The notes below the pieces were generated by a model. That model searched no databases. It had not been told where the DNA came from and was given only the letters and a program-made list of their open reading frames with translations. Positions 46,959-58,700 of a DNA stretch of 64,000 nucleotides are shown in pieces. Made by a program: the position numbers and the translations under genes. Numbering within the stretch: the first letter of the stretch is position 1; each line of letters starts with the position of its first letter. Source of the stretch: Gonapodya prolifera JEL478. Lineage: Eukaryota > Monoblepharomycota > Monoblepharidomycetes > Monoblepharidales > Gonapodyaceae. The DNA is taken from NCBI GenBank assembly GCA_001574975.1, contig KQ965736.1, positions 3,725 through 67,724 of the forward strand, written 5' to 3'.

Positions 46959-48608
46959 ATGAACGGACACGCAGACGAGCCCTCCGCCTTCCCGATCATC
47001 GACTTTTCAGCGTTTGCGGGCGACGCATCTCCAGAATCACGGATTGAAACTGGGAAGCGAATCGTCAACGCCTACAAGACGTCAGGTTTCATCTACCTGG
47101 TCAATCATGGCATCGTGAGTCGAAAGTGGTTGCAGATGGCAAATCGTGTTGTGTTCCGCGGAATTGATCACGATCACTCGCTCCACTGCACTTGTGCCGG
47201 CATCGTCTTCAGCTACCGGAAGAAATCGACACCGTTTTCAAAACCGTGAGTGTCACAACACATCCAGACTGCAGCGTGTGGCACTCATGACGCTCATGTG
47301 GGAAAGGCGCGGCACTTCTTTGAGGACCTCCCTGTGGACGACAAGCTCAAACTTTCCCTGGACGACCCCGAAGCAAACCGAGGTTACCTTGGCCCAGGTC
47401 GAGAACGTGTCGCAATGAAGGAAGATTCCAAGGAGAAGGCTGATGCCAATCGCGAGGCGACACCGGACATCAAAGAATCATGTTGGTAGTCCGAGAACAC
47501 CCCCTTCAGGATAATTCTAAATTAGTTGAATCAACAGTCGAAATTGGAAAGGAGCCACATCCGAAGTTTGCCAACAAATGGTGCGCGATGACATGTCAAA
47601 CTGATTGCGTCACATATCTTGAAATCCGAATTCTTATCCAGGCCTGAGCATATGCCCGAGTTTCGGTCCAACGTAATGCCATTCTGGGAGGTTGGTGCTA
47701 GCCTGGTGGTGCTCAGGTCTGGACATATCCATTGACACTAGGATTTGGAAGAGATGCCACGAGTTACACTTGAAGGTCCTGGACGCCATTGCTCTCGGTT
47801 TCGAATTGCCATCCGGGTACTTCACACCTTTTGCGGACAAAAAGGATCACAACCTTCGCGTTTTGTACTGTGAGAATGATCCCTTGTCCACCTTTCTCAC
47901 CCCTTATCTAATGATTGTGGACCACAGACCCTGAAGTGGAGGTTTCCAAACTACTGAAGCCTGGTCAGGCCAGAATAGGCGCACACACAGGTACGCACAC
48001 TCGTTGTCAACTCAAAATAGAAGGTCCGGGGCACGACATATTCCATTTTCTGTGCCCGACAGACTACGGCACCCTGACCCTCCTCTTTCAAGGTAAGATC
48101 ATCCCTTCCCAATTATGTGACAGATTGTTTCTAAGCGATTGTATCAGACTCCGTCGGTGGCCTTCAGGTTCAGACACCGCAAGGCGACTGGGTGGATGCG
48201 ACCCCAATTCCTGGATCCATCGTGGTGAATGCCGGTTAGTAAATCAAGTGCAAAAGGAGATTGGATCTGCTTTCGCTTGACATCGGGACCTTTCCGAAAA
48301 CAGGCGACCTCCTTGCGCGATGGTCAAACGATATCATAAAGTCGAATCCTCATCGAGGTATGTCTGTGCATTCGGTGTACGTGACGCACTTTGACACATG
48401 TGCCGCATATTTAGTGATGTCTCCCTCCGCCGAGAAAATCGTGCACAACAAGTTCCCCCTGCGGCAGAGCGTGGCCTTCTTCTGCAACCCCAACTTCGAC
48501 GCCACCATCACCGTTCTCGACCCTTGCGTAACGCCAGAGAAACCAGCCGCGTACCCTCCCGTGTCGACGAGAGATTATCTAGTGCAGCGTTTGTCGGTCA
48601 CGTACTAA
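46959..48608 (+). CDS. 2-oxoglutarate/Fe(II)-dependent oxygenase (isopenicillin-N-synthase-like)
   Basis: Several exons beginning MNGHADEPSAFPIIDFSAF and ending STRDYLVQRLSVTY. The N-terminal DIOX_N part includes IVNAYKTSGFIYLVNHGI and RHFFEDLPVDDKLKLSLDD, then RGYLGPGRE. The catalytic part reads HELHLKVLDAIALGFELP, RIGAHT and, after an intron, DYGTLTLLFQ: the His-x-Asp iron ligands are split by the intron at about 47991-48059. GGLQVQTPQGDWVDATPIPG and SNPHR supply the third ligand His and substrate-binding region. Some internal junctions (47100-47290) were not fixed exactly. These enzymes hydroxylate or oxidise small molecules; the substrate is unknown. It follows the dehydrogenase by 190 bases in the same direction, without clear functional link. 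Confidence 0.85.
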
Positions 48609-48957
48609 TTTACCAATACACTTATCATTATTACCGCATTCCTTGGACGCGCCTTCGCAACGTCACAACTTCGACATGGGAAATTGATACGGAGCAGAAA
48701 GAGGACACGAAATTGCGAACCGAAAGGTAGTATATTGTATGATAAGTGTCAATGCTCTACAAAATCAAATCGCCACCCTGAGGCAAGAACGTTGCAACAA
48801 GGGGAGAGTGTGTTCCCTCCCGCAACCAACAACATTTAAAAATATGAGAACGTACCCCTCACGACAATCCAACCGTCTCTTCCGAGTCAAACTCGCCATT
48901 AGTATTTACATTGCCCCGCGAAGTTCCAGATCGCCACCATTAAATGGGGGATTTCCC
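48609..48957. other. Intergenic between convergent genes
   Basis: The 3' flanks of the oxygenase (plus) and the bZIP gene (minus) meet here. Nothing else was recognised. Confidence 0.45.
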
Positions 48958-51180
48958 TCAACATCGTGCCCACGCCACGTTCATTCCCAACCTCGATTGT
49001 GTCGCCAACATCCCCACGTTGCCAAACCCTGTCGCGATACCACTGAGCTCACCGGCAAGGCCCTGCACGAACCCGCGCCCAGCGCCCGCCATGCCAGCCA
49101 CACGCTCTCCCATCCGGATCCCGAACTGCCCCGGCGTCGACGCGCCGCTCCACCAAGCCCGCCCAAACAGCGCCCGGTGGTCGCCCCATAGGCGCGACTC
49201 CTGACTCGCCGCGGAGGGTGCCCTGGCCGGAGCGCGCTCGCGGAGGACGGGGTTGACCCCTTGCATGGGAAGTCCAGCCTGGCCCATGGACCCGATTGAG
49301 TTCCTCCTGCGCGTGATAGCGCCACGGAAGGCTTCGCCCGCACGGTGTTGCGCTGTGCGATATAGGAGCGCCAGGCCACGTGCGGGGCGGATGAGCGCGG
49401 CCGAGGCGGCGGCGATGTGCAGGACGATGGTGCGCACGGCCGAGCGGTATGGTTGGACGGCGGGCGCCCGGCGTGGGACGACGACCGGCGGGCCTGACCA
49501 GTTGGAGGAGATGGCGTGGCGGGCGACGACGTAGCAGGCCGCGACGAAGCCCCCGGCGAGTACAAGTGATTGCTCCGATGGAAAGGGGAAGCCCATGAGG
49601 AGGACGGGTTGAGAGGTGTGTTGAGGAGGGACGAAGAAGTTTCCGGCCAGGACAGACGGGCGGACAGTGAGTGAGGATGAGGAGTTTGTGGAGGTGGGCG
49701 AGAGTGGTGATAGTGGGGATACGTTTCGGGATGCGAGGGAGGCGAGCGCGGTGGTAATGGTTGGTGGTAAAGATGACGATGACGCGGTGGATGATGCTGG
49801 TGTGACTAAGGGCGATGTGACGTCGAACATTGGCAGGGACGGCAAGTTGGAGTCGATGCCGGCAGAGTTGGATGTGGCCCCGAAGAGAACTTGAGACACT
49901 GGTACAATAAGTGCATGGGGACGAATGTTGAGGCAAGTTGTGTGGAACATATGGCCGACCATGCTCACAGTTCGTTTCCGACAACTTCTCCTTCAAGAAG
50001 CTCATGACACCCTCGAACTCGGCCAGCTTGCCCAAGAAAAAGCGGTTCTGGGCCTCGAGAGTCTGGACCTTTTCCATGAGCTGGCGCTTCTCGGCCACGA
50101 GAACATCGTTGGCGGACTCGAGATCTTGCTGGTATCGCTTCTTGCGGTCCCGCGATTCTTGCGCGGCTGCGCGGTTACGAAGCATTCTGGTGGTGTGGGA
50201 TTTGAGAGATTTAGCGATTGTTGAGGAGAGGTAGATGACGATGGAAAAGGGTTCCGCAAAAAACAGCAATAAGGATTGTGTATAATCGCATCGAAATGCT
50301 CCTTTATGCACTCACCGAATCATCTGCTTTTCGTCCAGTTCTTCCACGTCGCCAACGTTTGCAGGGCGCTTCTTGGTGTTCTTGACAGCGGCCTTCAGGG
50401 TTTGCTGGTCAACTGTTTCTCCCCTGTCCGATACGGCAACCCCGCCGACGATGTTTATCCTGGGCTGCTTGAACCCCGCAGAGTGCTCCGACTCGGAGGA
50501 GCTAGACCGCGGCCGCTTGAGGCGGGTTCCGGATGCGGTTCGGCCGGTCGGGTAGGGCTCAAACAGTGAAGCATGAGCGCGGGATTCGGCGCGCGAGGAG
50601 AGGGTGGGTTCCTTGTCGGACAGGTCGGCCGGCATCAAGATAAAGGCCTGGTCGTCCGAAAGCGGGGGCGATTCGGTGGATGTCGAAGAAGGAGAAGCAG
50701 GTTGGAGAGGTTGGCCGCCACCAAAGTACCTGGAATCGGCACGAAGGAGTGAAAGCGCCGGTGAGCAATCATCGAAATATCGCCGGTGAGAATTCCAGAG
50801 TGGAGCGGCGTGGCTGGCTCGCGGGGCGAGCGGGGAGCGCGGGACGGAACTCACCAGAAGCCCCCGTTGGATTCTGCTCCCGTTGAAGCTCCCGATTCGT
50901 CCGTGAGTGCGCTCATGAGCTGCTCGAAGGACATGTCAGGAGACAAGTCCGGAAACGATTCGGCGTTGGTCATTGGTGCAAACGATGACAAATCGGAGAA
51001 ATCGACCAGGATGCGTTGTGTCCCACTAGAGCGGGGCGTTTGCAAGCGCGATGGCGAGTTTGGAGTCAAAGTATAGGAATAGACTTGTACCGGAAGACCG
51101 TGAGGGCGCCGGAGCGAAATTGTCAAGCAAATGAAGTCGCTGAGTGGGTCAGTGGCGCAGCCGGTCAGGCTCTTCGACAC
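48958..51180 (-). CDS. bZIP transcription factor (HAC1/XBP1-like basic region) with downstream hydrophobic segment
   Basis: Exons 51180-50855, 50729-50316, 50186-49969 and 49889-48958 close in frame (629 residues; 560 if the second ATG at 50973 is used). The N-terminus is acidic (FPDLSPDMSFEQLMSAL), as in activation domains. The basic region MLRNRAAAQESRDRKKR and leucine zipper (heptads through LVAEKRQLMEKVQTLEAQ) follow across the second intron. The NRAAAxxSRxRKK pattern is that of HAC1/XBP1/ATF-type factors. About 185 residues later comes a hydrophobic stretch SLVLAGGFVAACYVVA (49569-49519), then a basic, Ala/Gly-rich tail. If this stretch spans a membrane the protein would be an ER-tethered factor like ATF6/CREB3; it may instead be a soluble HAC1-like factor. 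No non-canonical intron was identified. Confidence 0.8.
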
Positions 51181-51654
51181 GTAAACGGTAGGCCGTCAGG
51201 GAAACCGGGAACCCACCCACAGCCCCAAACCGAGTGTTTCTCCCGAACGACACACACACTTGTGAACTCAAGATTATCTGCCGATTTCTCGGCGACAAAA
51301 CCAGCAGCAGACGCTGCTATAACACTTCACCCGGTCGCATTTCAATCACAGGAGAATTAGGTCGATCAGGCGCATTACGTGAAAGCGAGAATGGTGTGTT
51401 GAGACTGTGAGAGGACAACCTGGCTGCTCGAAGGCTGTGAACTTGCAACTGAAAACTCTATTTTCTGAAAATAAGGAGACTCATGCCCGCTTCTCCATTA
51501 CTGTGACCTTTATACGTGATATTGAGCTTCGAAATCTTACACTAATAGATAAACGAATAATCGACCAACTGTTTTGAAAGGGATGAAGTTACCAGTCAAA
51601 GAACCAAACAAACCTTCGTGAGTTGGTGACCACGGCACTTCACCAACAACCACC
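51181..51654. promoter_or_regulatory. Divergent promoter region between bZIP and FUN14 genes
   Basis: The 474 bases between the two start codons. No sequence element could be assigned with confidence. Confidence 0.35.
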
Positions 51655-52571
51655 ATGCCAGACAAGGACGAGCCACGCACGCCCATTGTGCGTCCACCGG
51701 GACCCGTAGTTCCTGTTGAGCAGCAGTGAGTGGTGCCCATCCCCGCTCTCAAAGCCCTTGTTCTCCTCAACTACTTATATTGCGTTCGGCTTCTTGCGGT
51801 GTCCAACTCGGCATCTCCACTCCAATTTCACGGAAATGCACTCCAATGATCCTTCCATCGGAACAGACGCGCCAATCGTGAGTGTTTCGTTGCTGTACTG
51901 CCTTCGTTCACACATTCCAACCGATCGATCTTGCTCGCGACCTTAAGTCGCCATCCTCGCCACCTTTGGTGGATTCGCCGGCTTCTCGTCGGGCTACTTT
52001 GCCAAAAAGGTCGGCAAGCTGACGCTCTTCTTTGCCGGGTACGTCGTCGGCTCTGTCCTCGACGTTACGTGCCGGCACTCACTTTGACAATTACACCACT
52101 CCGTTTCTTTCACCCCAGTGGGATGCTGATATTCCTTCAATATCTGGGTTGGTTCCACTCCTCCTTGCGTGGCTGTCTGGTCGAAAACTTACTCGTGCTT
52201 TTGGACCTTACTTGTGGTGGTACACAGCCCGGATAGGCTTCCTGGAGATCCACTGGAAAGTCATCAGCGAAGACTTTGAGAAAGAGCTCGACTTAAACAA
52301 GGGTACGTTGTGACCTCGGCCGGGCCGCAATCCTCGAGCCACCCCTTCCCATCGACGCTCCTCCTCACATCAGACGGAAAAGTCGATGCCAGAGATGTCA
52401 CGCACGGCATTTCCACCTTTGTGAAGTGGATGTCCTACAAGGGGTTCCCTGCAACGGCAGGTGAGAAATTTTTTGGCCTGGCCTGGGGGGTTGTCTTTGA
52501 GCAGAATCTTCTTCACACATGCCCCAATTAAATGTCTAGGCTACACCGCTGGTTTGCTTGCTGGCTGGTAG
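51655..52571 (+). CDS. FUN14-domain mitochondrial membrane protein
   Basis: Begins MPDKDEPRTPIVRPPGP. The FUN14 core is seen as AILATFGGFAGFSSGYFAKK then VGKLTLFFAG, MLIFLQYLG, IHWKVISEDFEKELDLNK and, after introns, DGKVDARDVTHGISTFVKW and GYTAGLLAGW at the C-terminus. Gly-rich helices and the terminal GxxxGxxxGW are characteristic. DLNKDGKVDARD also resembles an EF-hand loop, split by an intron. Animal FUNDC1 is an outer mitochondrial membrane mitophagy receptor; no LC3-interacting motif is obvious in this N-terminus. The joins between the first three exons (51720-51960) could not be closed with certainty. The gene converges with TDP1. Confidence 0.78.
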
Positions 52572-52722
52572 GTCGATCTGCGCGCGACTCCCGCCCAACC
52601 ACAATAACCTCTTCTTCACATTCCATCCAGGCACTCTGGCTAAACCAACCAAATCGCCCCATATTACACTCAGTTGGAATTCTGTATTGACGTACAAATG
52701 ACATGATATTGCGATATTCAGT

Positions 52723-54638
52723 TCATTGTCCACCTGGCGCTCCACCTTGCGCCAAATGCTCCATCCGGAACCAAGGCTGCCGCGTCCCGTACTCCTCCGG
52801 GGGCCTCTTATACGGCACGAACGGCGGATTGTCACCCTCGCGAAGGGGAATCAAAACGCCAAGCTGTGGGGACAAGGACCGCTCCTGTCATCAACGTCGC
52901 TGGCAGCGGGCATGGAAAACCGAACACGCACCTCGTAATTGTTGGTTCGGCATTCCCGTTGGCTCGTCGTGCGCGATTTGGCGATCGTGCCCCATGCGGA
53001 TTGGGTGCAGTTGTGGGAGCTGTCGAAACAAAGCGGCTTAGTGTCTTACTACCCAGACGCAAAAATGGCACTCACCCATAGTATACCCAGCCTTTAACCC
53101 CATCTTTCACCTCGGCAGCTTCTCCGGACCCATTATTCTCCCGACTTTGATCCTTGAGCGTCTTCCCCGCGTTCCGCTCCACCACCATCACCTTCGCGTG
53201 CGAGATTGCCCCAGGTCTGGTGCTCACACTGTCCCTCAGTACACTTTTCGGAAACATGGGCGCCTCATACCACTTCCTCTCCAAGCATATTGCCTCGCAC
53301 CCCTCGGGGAACGAGCCCCTCCGCCCGGCAGCCAGGACCGAATCGGAGGTCGGAAACAGCACACGGAAGGGTGGTGGTGGTGCGGAAGTGGATGGCGAGT
53401 GGGGAAGGGAGCCTGCGCATGCTGCGTAGAAGAGGTGGAGCCAGGGTAATTTGAGGGCGCCGAGGGAGGAAGTCTTAAGCAACGTTAATGTTTGGGGCGG
53501 TGGCAATACACGCACAGGGGTGGAACAACGGACCTGGTATTCCACATTGTATCCTTCCTTTGGCTTAAACCCCAGTTTCTTGGTGACTGCGGCGAGGCGC
53601 CCAAGGCCGCAAAAGTCGATGCCGAACGAATGGGCGGCAGGCGTGCTTCCAACAAGCTCCGCCTTGGCCGACGAGAAATCGTACTCTTTGAGCACCTCGA
53701 CAAACTTGTGCTCCGTTAAGAGTTTAAGGTACTTGTGGAGGTAGTCTCCAAAGGAAGGGAGCGCGGCGAACGGTGATGCGCGAGGTGGGAAATCTTGGAC
53801 AAAAACAACCTGTTGTACGAAAAACATGCTGTCAGTTCAGTCGCAGACAAGAACCAATAAAAGGCACTTGCGTTGTCCACGGTAGACCAGTCCCGTTGTG
53901 TCAGGTTGGCGGAGGTGATGACCACCCGAAGGCAGTCTTGGAAAATCAAGAGCATCAACTTGACGTGCATCGTGCCAAAGTTGGCGGGTATTGGTGGGTA
54001 CAGTAAGTTTCGCTTCGGAGACGCTTGGACAACTCGAGGCTTGCCCGGCTCGTGAACGACAAAGTACGCGTCCGTGTCCTTTCCCAACCGGTCGGCGATC
54101 CATTCGACGCCTTTGTCACGGTTGCCCCAATCGAAGGATGAAAACAGTCCGCTGCGGAGATTTCTCTGCGAAAAGAGGGAGCCAAAACAATAAACGGATT
54201 CGTACCGCGGGAGAACCCGCGAAGAAGGAACCATACGGCGTCAATTAACGAGTCAAGCACAAAGTCTGCCGAGCACGTATTCCCCACAGACGCCTCCCAA
54301 TATCGCCGATTTTCACCCGCGGTTTTGAATCGTTTCGAAAAAGGCTCTTCGTCCGATGAAGCGTCGGCAACCCGTTTGCGAAGGCGTTCGAGACGATCGC
54401 GCTCCATGTTGGCACGATTCAGCAGGAACGTATCAGATGCATCCGCGACGGCAAAGTTCTGGTCTGGTTTGGTCACGGAGGATGCAGAGCTTTGCGAGGA
54501 AGAGACGTCGATCCTGTCGTTGACCTCCGCTTGACTCAGAGCCAGAGCGCGTTGGAGATCTTCATCCTCTTCGTCGCGATTGGCATCTTGAAGGCTTAGT
54601 TCGATCGCCAGACGCAGGTCATCATCGATTTCCTCCAT
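52723..54638 (-). CDS. TDP1: Tyrosyl-DNA phosphodiesterase 1 with N-terminal ubiquitin-interacting motifs
   Basis: TDP1 removes topoisomerase I peptide adducts from DNA 3' ends. The first HKD half reads PANFGTMHVKLMLLIFQ (His/Lys) with LRVVITSANLTQRDW. The second reads GAISHAKVMVVER (His/Lys) with GWVYYG joined to SHNCTQSAWG and, in the last exons, NNYELGVLIPLREGD, RPPEEYGTRQPWF and the stop at 52723. The N-terminus carries two UIM-like helices, EEIDDDLRLAIELSLQDA and DEDLQRALALSQAE, then a Ser-rich segment and coiled basic region. The start MEEIDDD (54638) was preferred over an ATG 24 bases upstream. The classic HHxK of motif 1 appears as MHVK, keeping the nucleophilic His. UIMs would link the enzyme to ubiquitinated repair sites. 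Confidence 0.88.
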
Positions 54639-54712
54639 GGTTGGACCAACGCATCTTCGCATTTCAAGTTTTTGGAAAGATTATTATGTACTCATCAACA
54701 AGATCTCTACTC

Positions 54713-55590
54713 CTATTTTGGGAACGACCTTCCCACATCTTTGGTCTTGTCGAAAGCAGCCGCTACCATTCCACCTAAAAAATTCATCAGTTAGATTGCT
54801 ACGATGAGGCGCTTCTCCCAAAGTATTCACCGATGGTCTCCATCATACCTCCTTCGTTTGGGGCTGCAGGGTGTGGACGTGTCGGTGCAATCTACTAGGA
54901 ATGGTGAGCAAGTTACAGTTGTCGCTGTGACGACCCTCACCATCTTGGCAATCGAAAATTGTCTGCCCAATTTCAAGCGAGCTTCAATGTCGAGCTGCGC
55001 ACTCAGCAGTGGCAAATCATCCCTTTCTTCCCCCTTCATATGGTCTGCGGAGAGACAGGAGAGGCAAGCAAAAACGGAGAAGAAGGCAAACATGGGACTC
55101 ACGCTCAAGCTCTTGCGAAGCATCTTCAAAATGTTTCTCGACGACACTCAAGGTCTCTTTGTCCGAAGCGATGATGTCCTGATTGCTTGACAGATTGTAG
55201 TCCACTTCAACGAGGAAACTTTTGATTTTTTGATGCTCGTGACGTTCATGATCCACGTGGTCTTTGGACTGTGGCTTCAGCTCAAGAAGCTTTGGGTACA
55301 GTACCGTCTCCTCAGCAAGGGAGTGCTGGGACACTTCTCGAATGACTGCGAACGAAACATTAGTTCCTTCATTGTATGTAATGTTCCTCTTCCAACTCAA
55401 CGACTCACACTCATTGAGCAGCTGTCTTTTCTCTCGATTATATTGAGAACGATGGTAGCGGTCGTACAGATCGCGAAATGACCTTGTGGGGGAGCGTATG
55501 AGTCAACCTATCTCTAGACCGGCTCTCACTTCCCCGAACTGACATGTGGTCGGCCACTATCTGTTGCTCTATGGTCATCTCTTTGGCCAT
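54713..55590 (-). CDS. Hemerythrin-domain (HHE) protein, copy 1
   Basis: From ATG 55590 (MAKEMTIEQQIVADHM). The HHE four-helix metal site is visible: FRDLYDRYHRSQYN, then after an intron IREVSQHSLAEETVLYPKL with His and Glu ligands, HVDHERHEHQKIKSFL and VEKHFEDASQELE. Later exons give IEARLKLGRQFSIAKM, TRPHPAAPNEGGMMETI and the C-terminal MVAAAFDKTKDVGRSFPK. The TRPHP-x-x-P motif and the GRSF ending are shared with the second hemerythrin gene at 60188-61199, so the two are paralogues. The first exon join (55520-55490) is uncertain. No obvious transit peptide, so probably cytosolic. Such proteins bind di-iron and may sense oxygen, iron or redox state. Confidence 0.75.
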
Positions 55591-55711
55591 TTTCGTCGCA
55601 GCAGTATCGATGCGTCCCCGATTTGCTGAGTTGTATTGGAGGCTGTGGTGACCACAACCAACGTCGTCATAGTTTTGGTCTGAACAAAAAAATTGTTTCA
55701 GGAGAACCTAT

Positions 55712-58700
55712 TTACACTACGGCACCGAAAGCTGTATTCTCGAGTCCTCGGCATTTGAGGGAAAAGTTCTTTGCGATTTCTTGAAATCGCTTAAGCTGAC
55801 GGGATGTCATTATCTCCTTCACAAACTGCTGCTTTGCAGCTGCATCAACTCGGGTATTGGGGAAGCCCTCCTGGCCAAGACACTGTATAAGTGCGGCTCG
55901 CGTAGCCTCAGGGTATCGAATGCATAGTTTATAGAGACATTCAGTGATTGCCTGGACCATGAAGCGAGGGGAACGACCTGCGAGGTTCTGTTGGGAGAGA
56001 AGCCATTCCTTAGCAACAGCCCTAAAGCAATCACTAAACCCACACATTGCTCACCACTAGTAATTCTCGCACAACATCTGCCCCAATACGCGAAACAACC
56101 TGCCGCACGACAAGACTCAACTCTCCACCATCCACGTCCTTTCCGAAAAATTCCCCGAGAAAGATAACGACGCTTTTGGCAGCCAACTTCTCCTGTGCAG
56201 TCAGCGCCGTTGGCACAAGCTTCATGAATATATAATCGGCCGCCTCCGCAGAGAGGGACAAGATAATGACCGGCAACGATCGGGTACTTTGGGTCAGCAG
56301 ATCAAAGAAGCACTGAACAATCGCAGGTTGGTCCTCGACAGCAGCCTCGCTTGTGATGATAGTTGCCACTCTTTCGGTCAGTACTTGAACCAAACGGACA
56401 CATGAAGAGACAACGTTCGGATCGTCTTTGGAAGAGCCAGATGCTGAAACAATGACCTTGGCGCATTCCAACAAATTACTTTTTGGCACTGAGCAGAAGA
56501 GTTCGGCCACAAGTGCATTCAAGGGCTGCTCAAGAAACTTGAGCAAAGGAAACGATGCCGAGGGAAAGCGAACCACAGTTGTAAAAAGAACGCAAAGAGT
56601 CTAAAACGATATGAGGCCCCCAGTCGGCTACGCGGACAGAATAATAATTGATGCATATCGTCACTCACATCGGAAACAGTAGGATCCCCAACGAACTTTC
56701 TTGCGATTAGTTCAACAACATTCCACGTTCCAAGAACTAGCTCTCGCGATTGCTCTTCCCCTTCAAGGGAAGTGGGAGCTCGATGAGAGGAACCGCGCTT
56801 CGTATCCTCTTCGTCCGACGAGATTTCGATGCTTTCCACCTCGCGCACGCCTTTAATGAAAGCAATGAGCTCATTCAAGCCGTTACATATTTCAAGCTTG
56901 CGTTGGGAGAATTCCGCAGCGGATGGCTCGGTAGAAACGGATAGAGCATTCAGGGAGCCTTGAATTCCTCCAACAACGTTTGTTAAAATTTGTGTGATAT
57001 ATGGAGTGGCGGAGGAAGGAGGGAGAGCTTGAATGACAGAAGCGACAGCTTCAATTACACGAGTTCGTTCCAAAAGCTGACGCGAAGCAATCAAGCACTC
57101 AGCCATCCTCCGAAAAGCGAGTGTGAAGGGGAACTGTACGAACCTGAATAGCTCTAGCGGTCTCCAAGTACACCCCAACAAGCCAGTCAACTCCATCAGC
57201 CAGAGCTAGTCGACAATTGTCACATAGATTCTTCAAAGAGCTGGCCGCTGCGGGGGCGAGTTCGCTATGCGCAAGTCCTCCGACTAAGAGATTCACTACA
57301 AGGGGGAGGTGACTCGGATGACGCTGGAGCCATTCGGAGTACGCGCCTGCGGAGAAAGTTGGTCGTAAAAAAAAACAAAGATAGCATTCAAAGCTCCCAT
57401 CCTCAAGATAACTACCACAGAGCATGATCGTCTGATATCGAACCTTCACCCAGGCTAATCGAAGACGTTTGTTTCCCTCTGGTTGCTGCCACTGAAGAAT
57501 CCGCGCGACAAGCTCAGTGAATATTCGAGGCACCGTTTCGGACTCTCTGGGGGGTATCTCTTCCGCAACATAGCGCAACAGGTGAAGCATCGATTCTAAT
57601 GGCTGGAACAGAGCGTCCATTTGAGAAGCTTCGCTTTGCCAAAAGAAAGAAGAAACTCACTTGCCAACCCTCCCCACCCTCGTGAACTGCTTCATCCATC
57701 GTTGCCACGGCCCCAGTAACCAACCAACCAACAACCTCACCCCTTACAGCACCCGCCACGGCAACAGCTGAATCCCCTGCATCCGTTCTATATGTTTTCC
57801 ATTGTTCCTGAACGATGTCTGGCGAGCCCTGGAATCGGGAATAAGGTATAGGGTAGCTCGACTTCCGAGCCAAGACGGAGATGAGTGCGGAGAGTGTGGA
57901 AGAGCGGGGCCCGGATGCCCTCTGCATCTGCCGAGTGACCTGCTGGGACTCTTCGGGTTCGTCGTTCGCGGCTGAAGCTTCCAGTTCCGAAATAGATTCG
58001 GCAAAGTAGCTCCAGAACGGTAGGAGACGTTGCCTTTGGAGGACTCATGTTGAGGTTCGCAGAGTGTTTCCGTGACTCATCTTCAACTCACGAAACATCT
58101 TCATCCTCAGGATAGAACCCGGGCCAATCACTCACTGCCAACGCAGTCTCGAGCAAGTCTTGCACAACCATCAGAACCTCTGCTGATGTGGTAGAAGGCT
58201 GCCCCATCTCTCGAACGCATTGGGCAAACAGGGAAGAATACGACTCCCCAAGCTGTGCAACCAGTGAAATGAGTGGAGCAAGTGTCGAAGGATCCCCGCC
58301 TGCCAAGAAATCACGAGTCACGTGATGGAAGGACCTCGATCGCACACTCACCGTCTTTAGCCTCCAAAACCAGCGACCGAGCCCAGCTTCTGCCGGTTTC
58401 TCGAGGACCCCATAGGCTGTTGATTACGCTGGTTGCGATCCGCTGGGAACACGCTTTGGCACCAAGTATGGATGTGAGTGCTTCGCACGCGAAACCAAAC
58501 GTGGATGAGTCCGCAACGGATTCCAGAGTTGGGCAAACAAGGAGGTAAGGTATAAGGTCAGGTGGAAGAGCGGCGAGGGTACTTTTGAATTGTGGTTAGA
58601 ATGTGGACGACGATGGGAGTCCAAGGGCAGCAATAACACAGCCATGTACCTTGTTTCCAAGCCCCAGCCCACTGAGACTTCGAGGAACTTTGCGGCGCTC

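Noticed and set aside
49049-50311. 420-residue open frame overlapping the bZIP gene
   Set aside because: It starts inside the bZIP exon and then reads through an intron into the wrong frame, producing Arg/Pro/His-rich sequence. The spliced frame with the hydrophobic segment is better supported.
55381-55490. Frameshift in hemerythrin copy 1
   Set aside because: A first reading missed two bases. Re-reading CGAGAGAAAAGACAG restores YNREKRQLLNE in frame, and the next exon joins properly.
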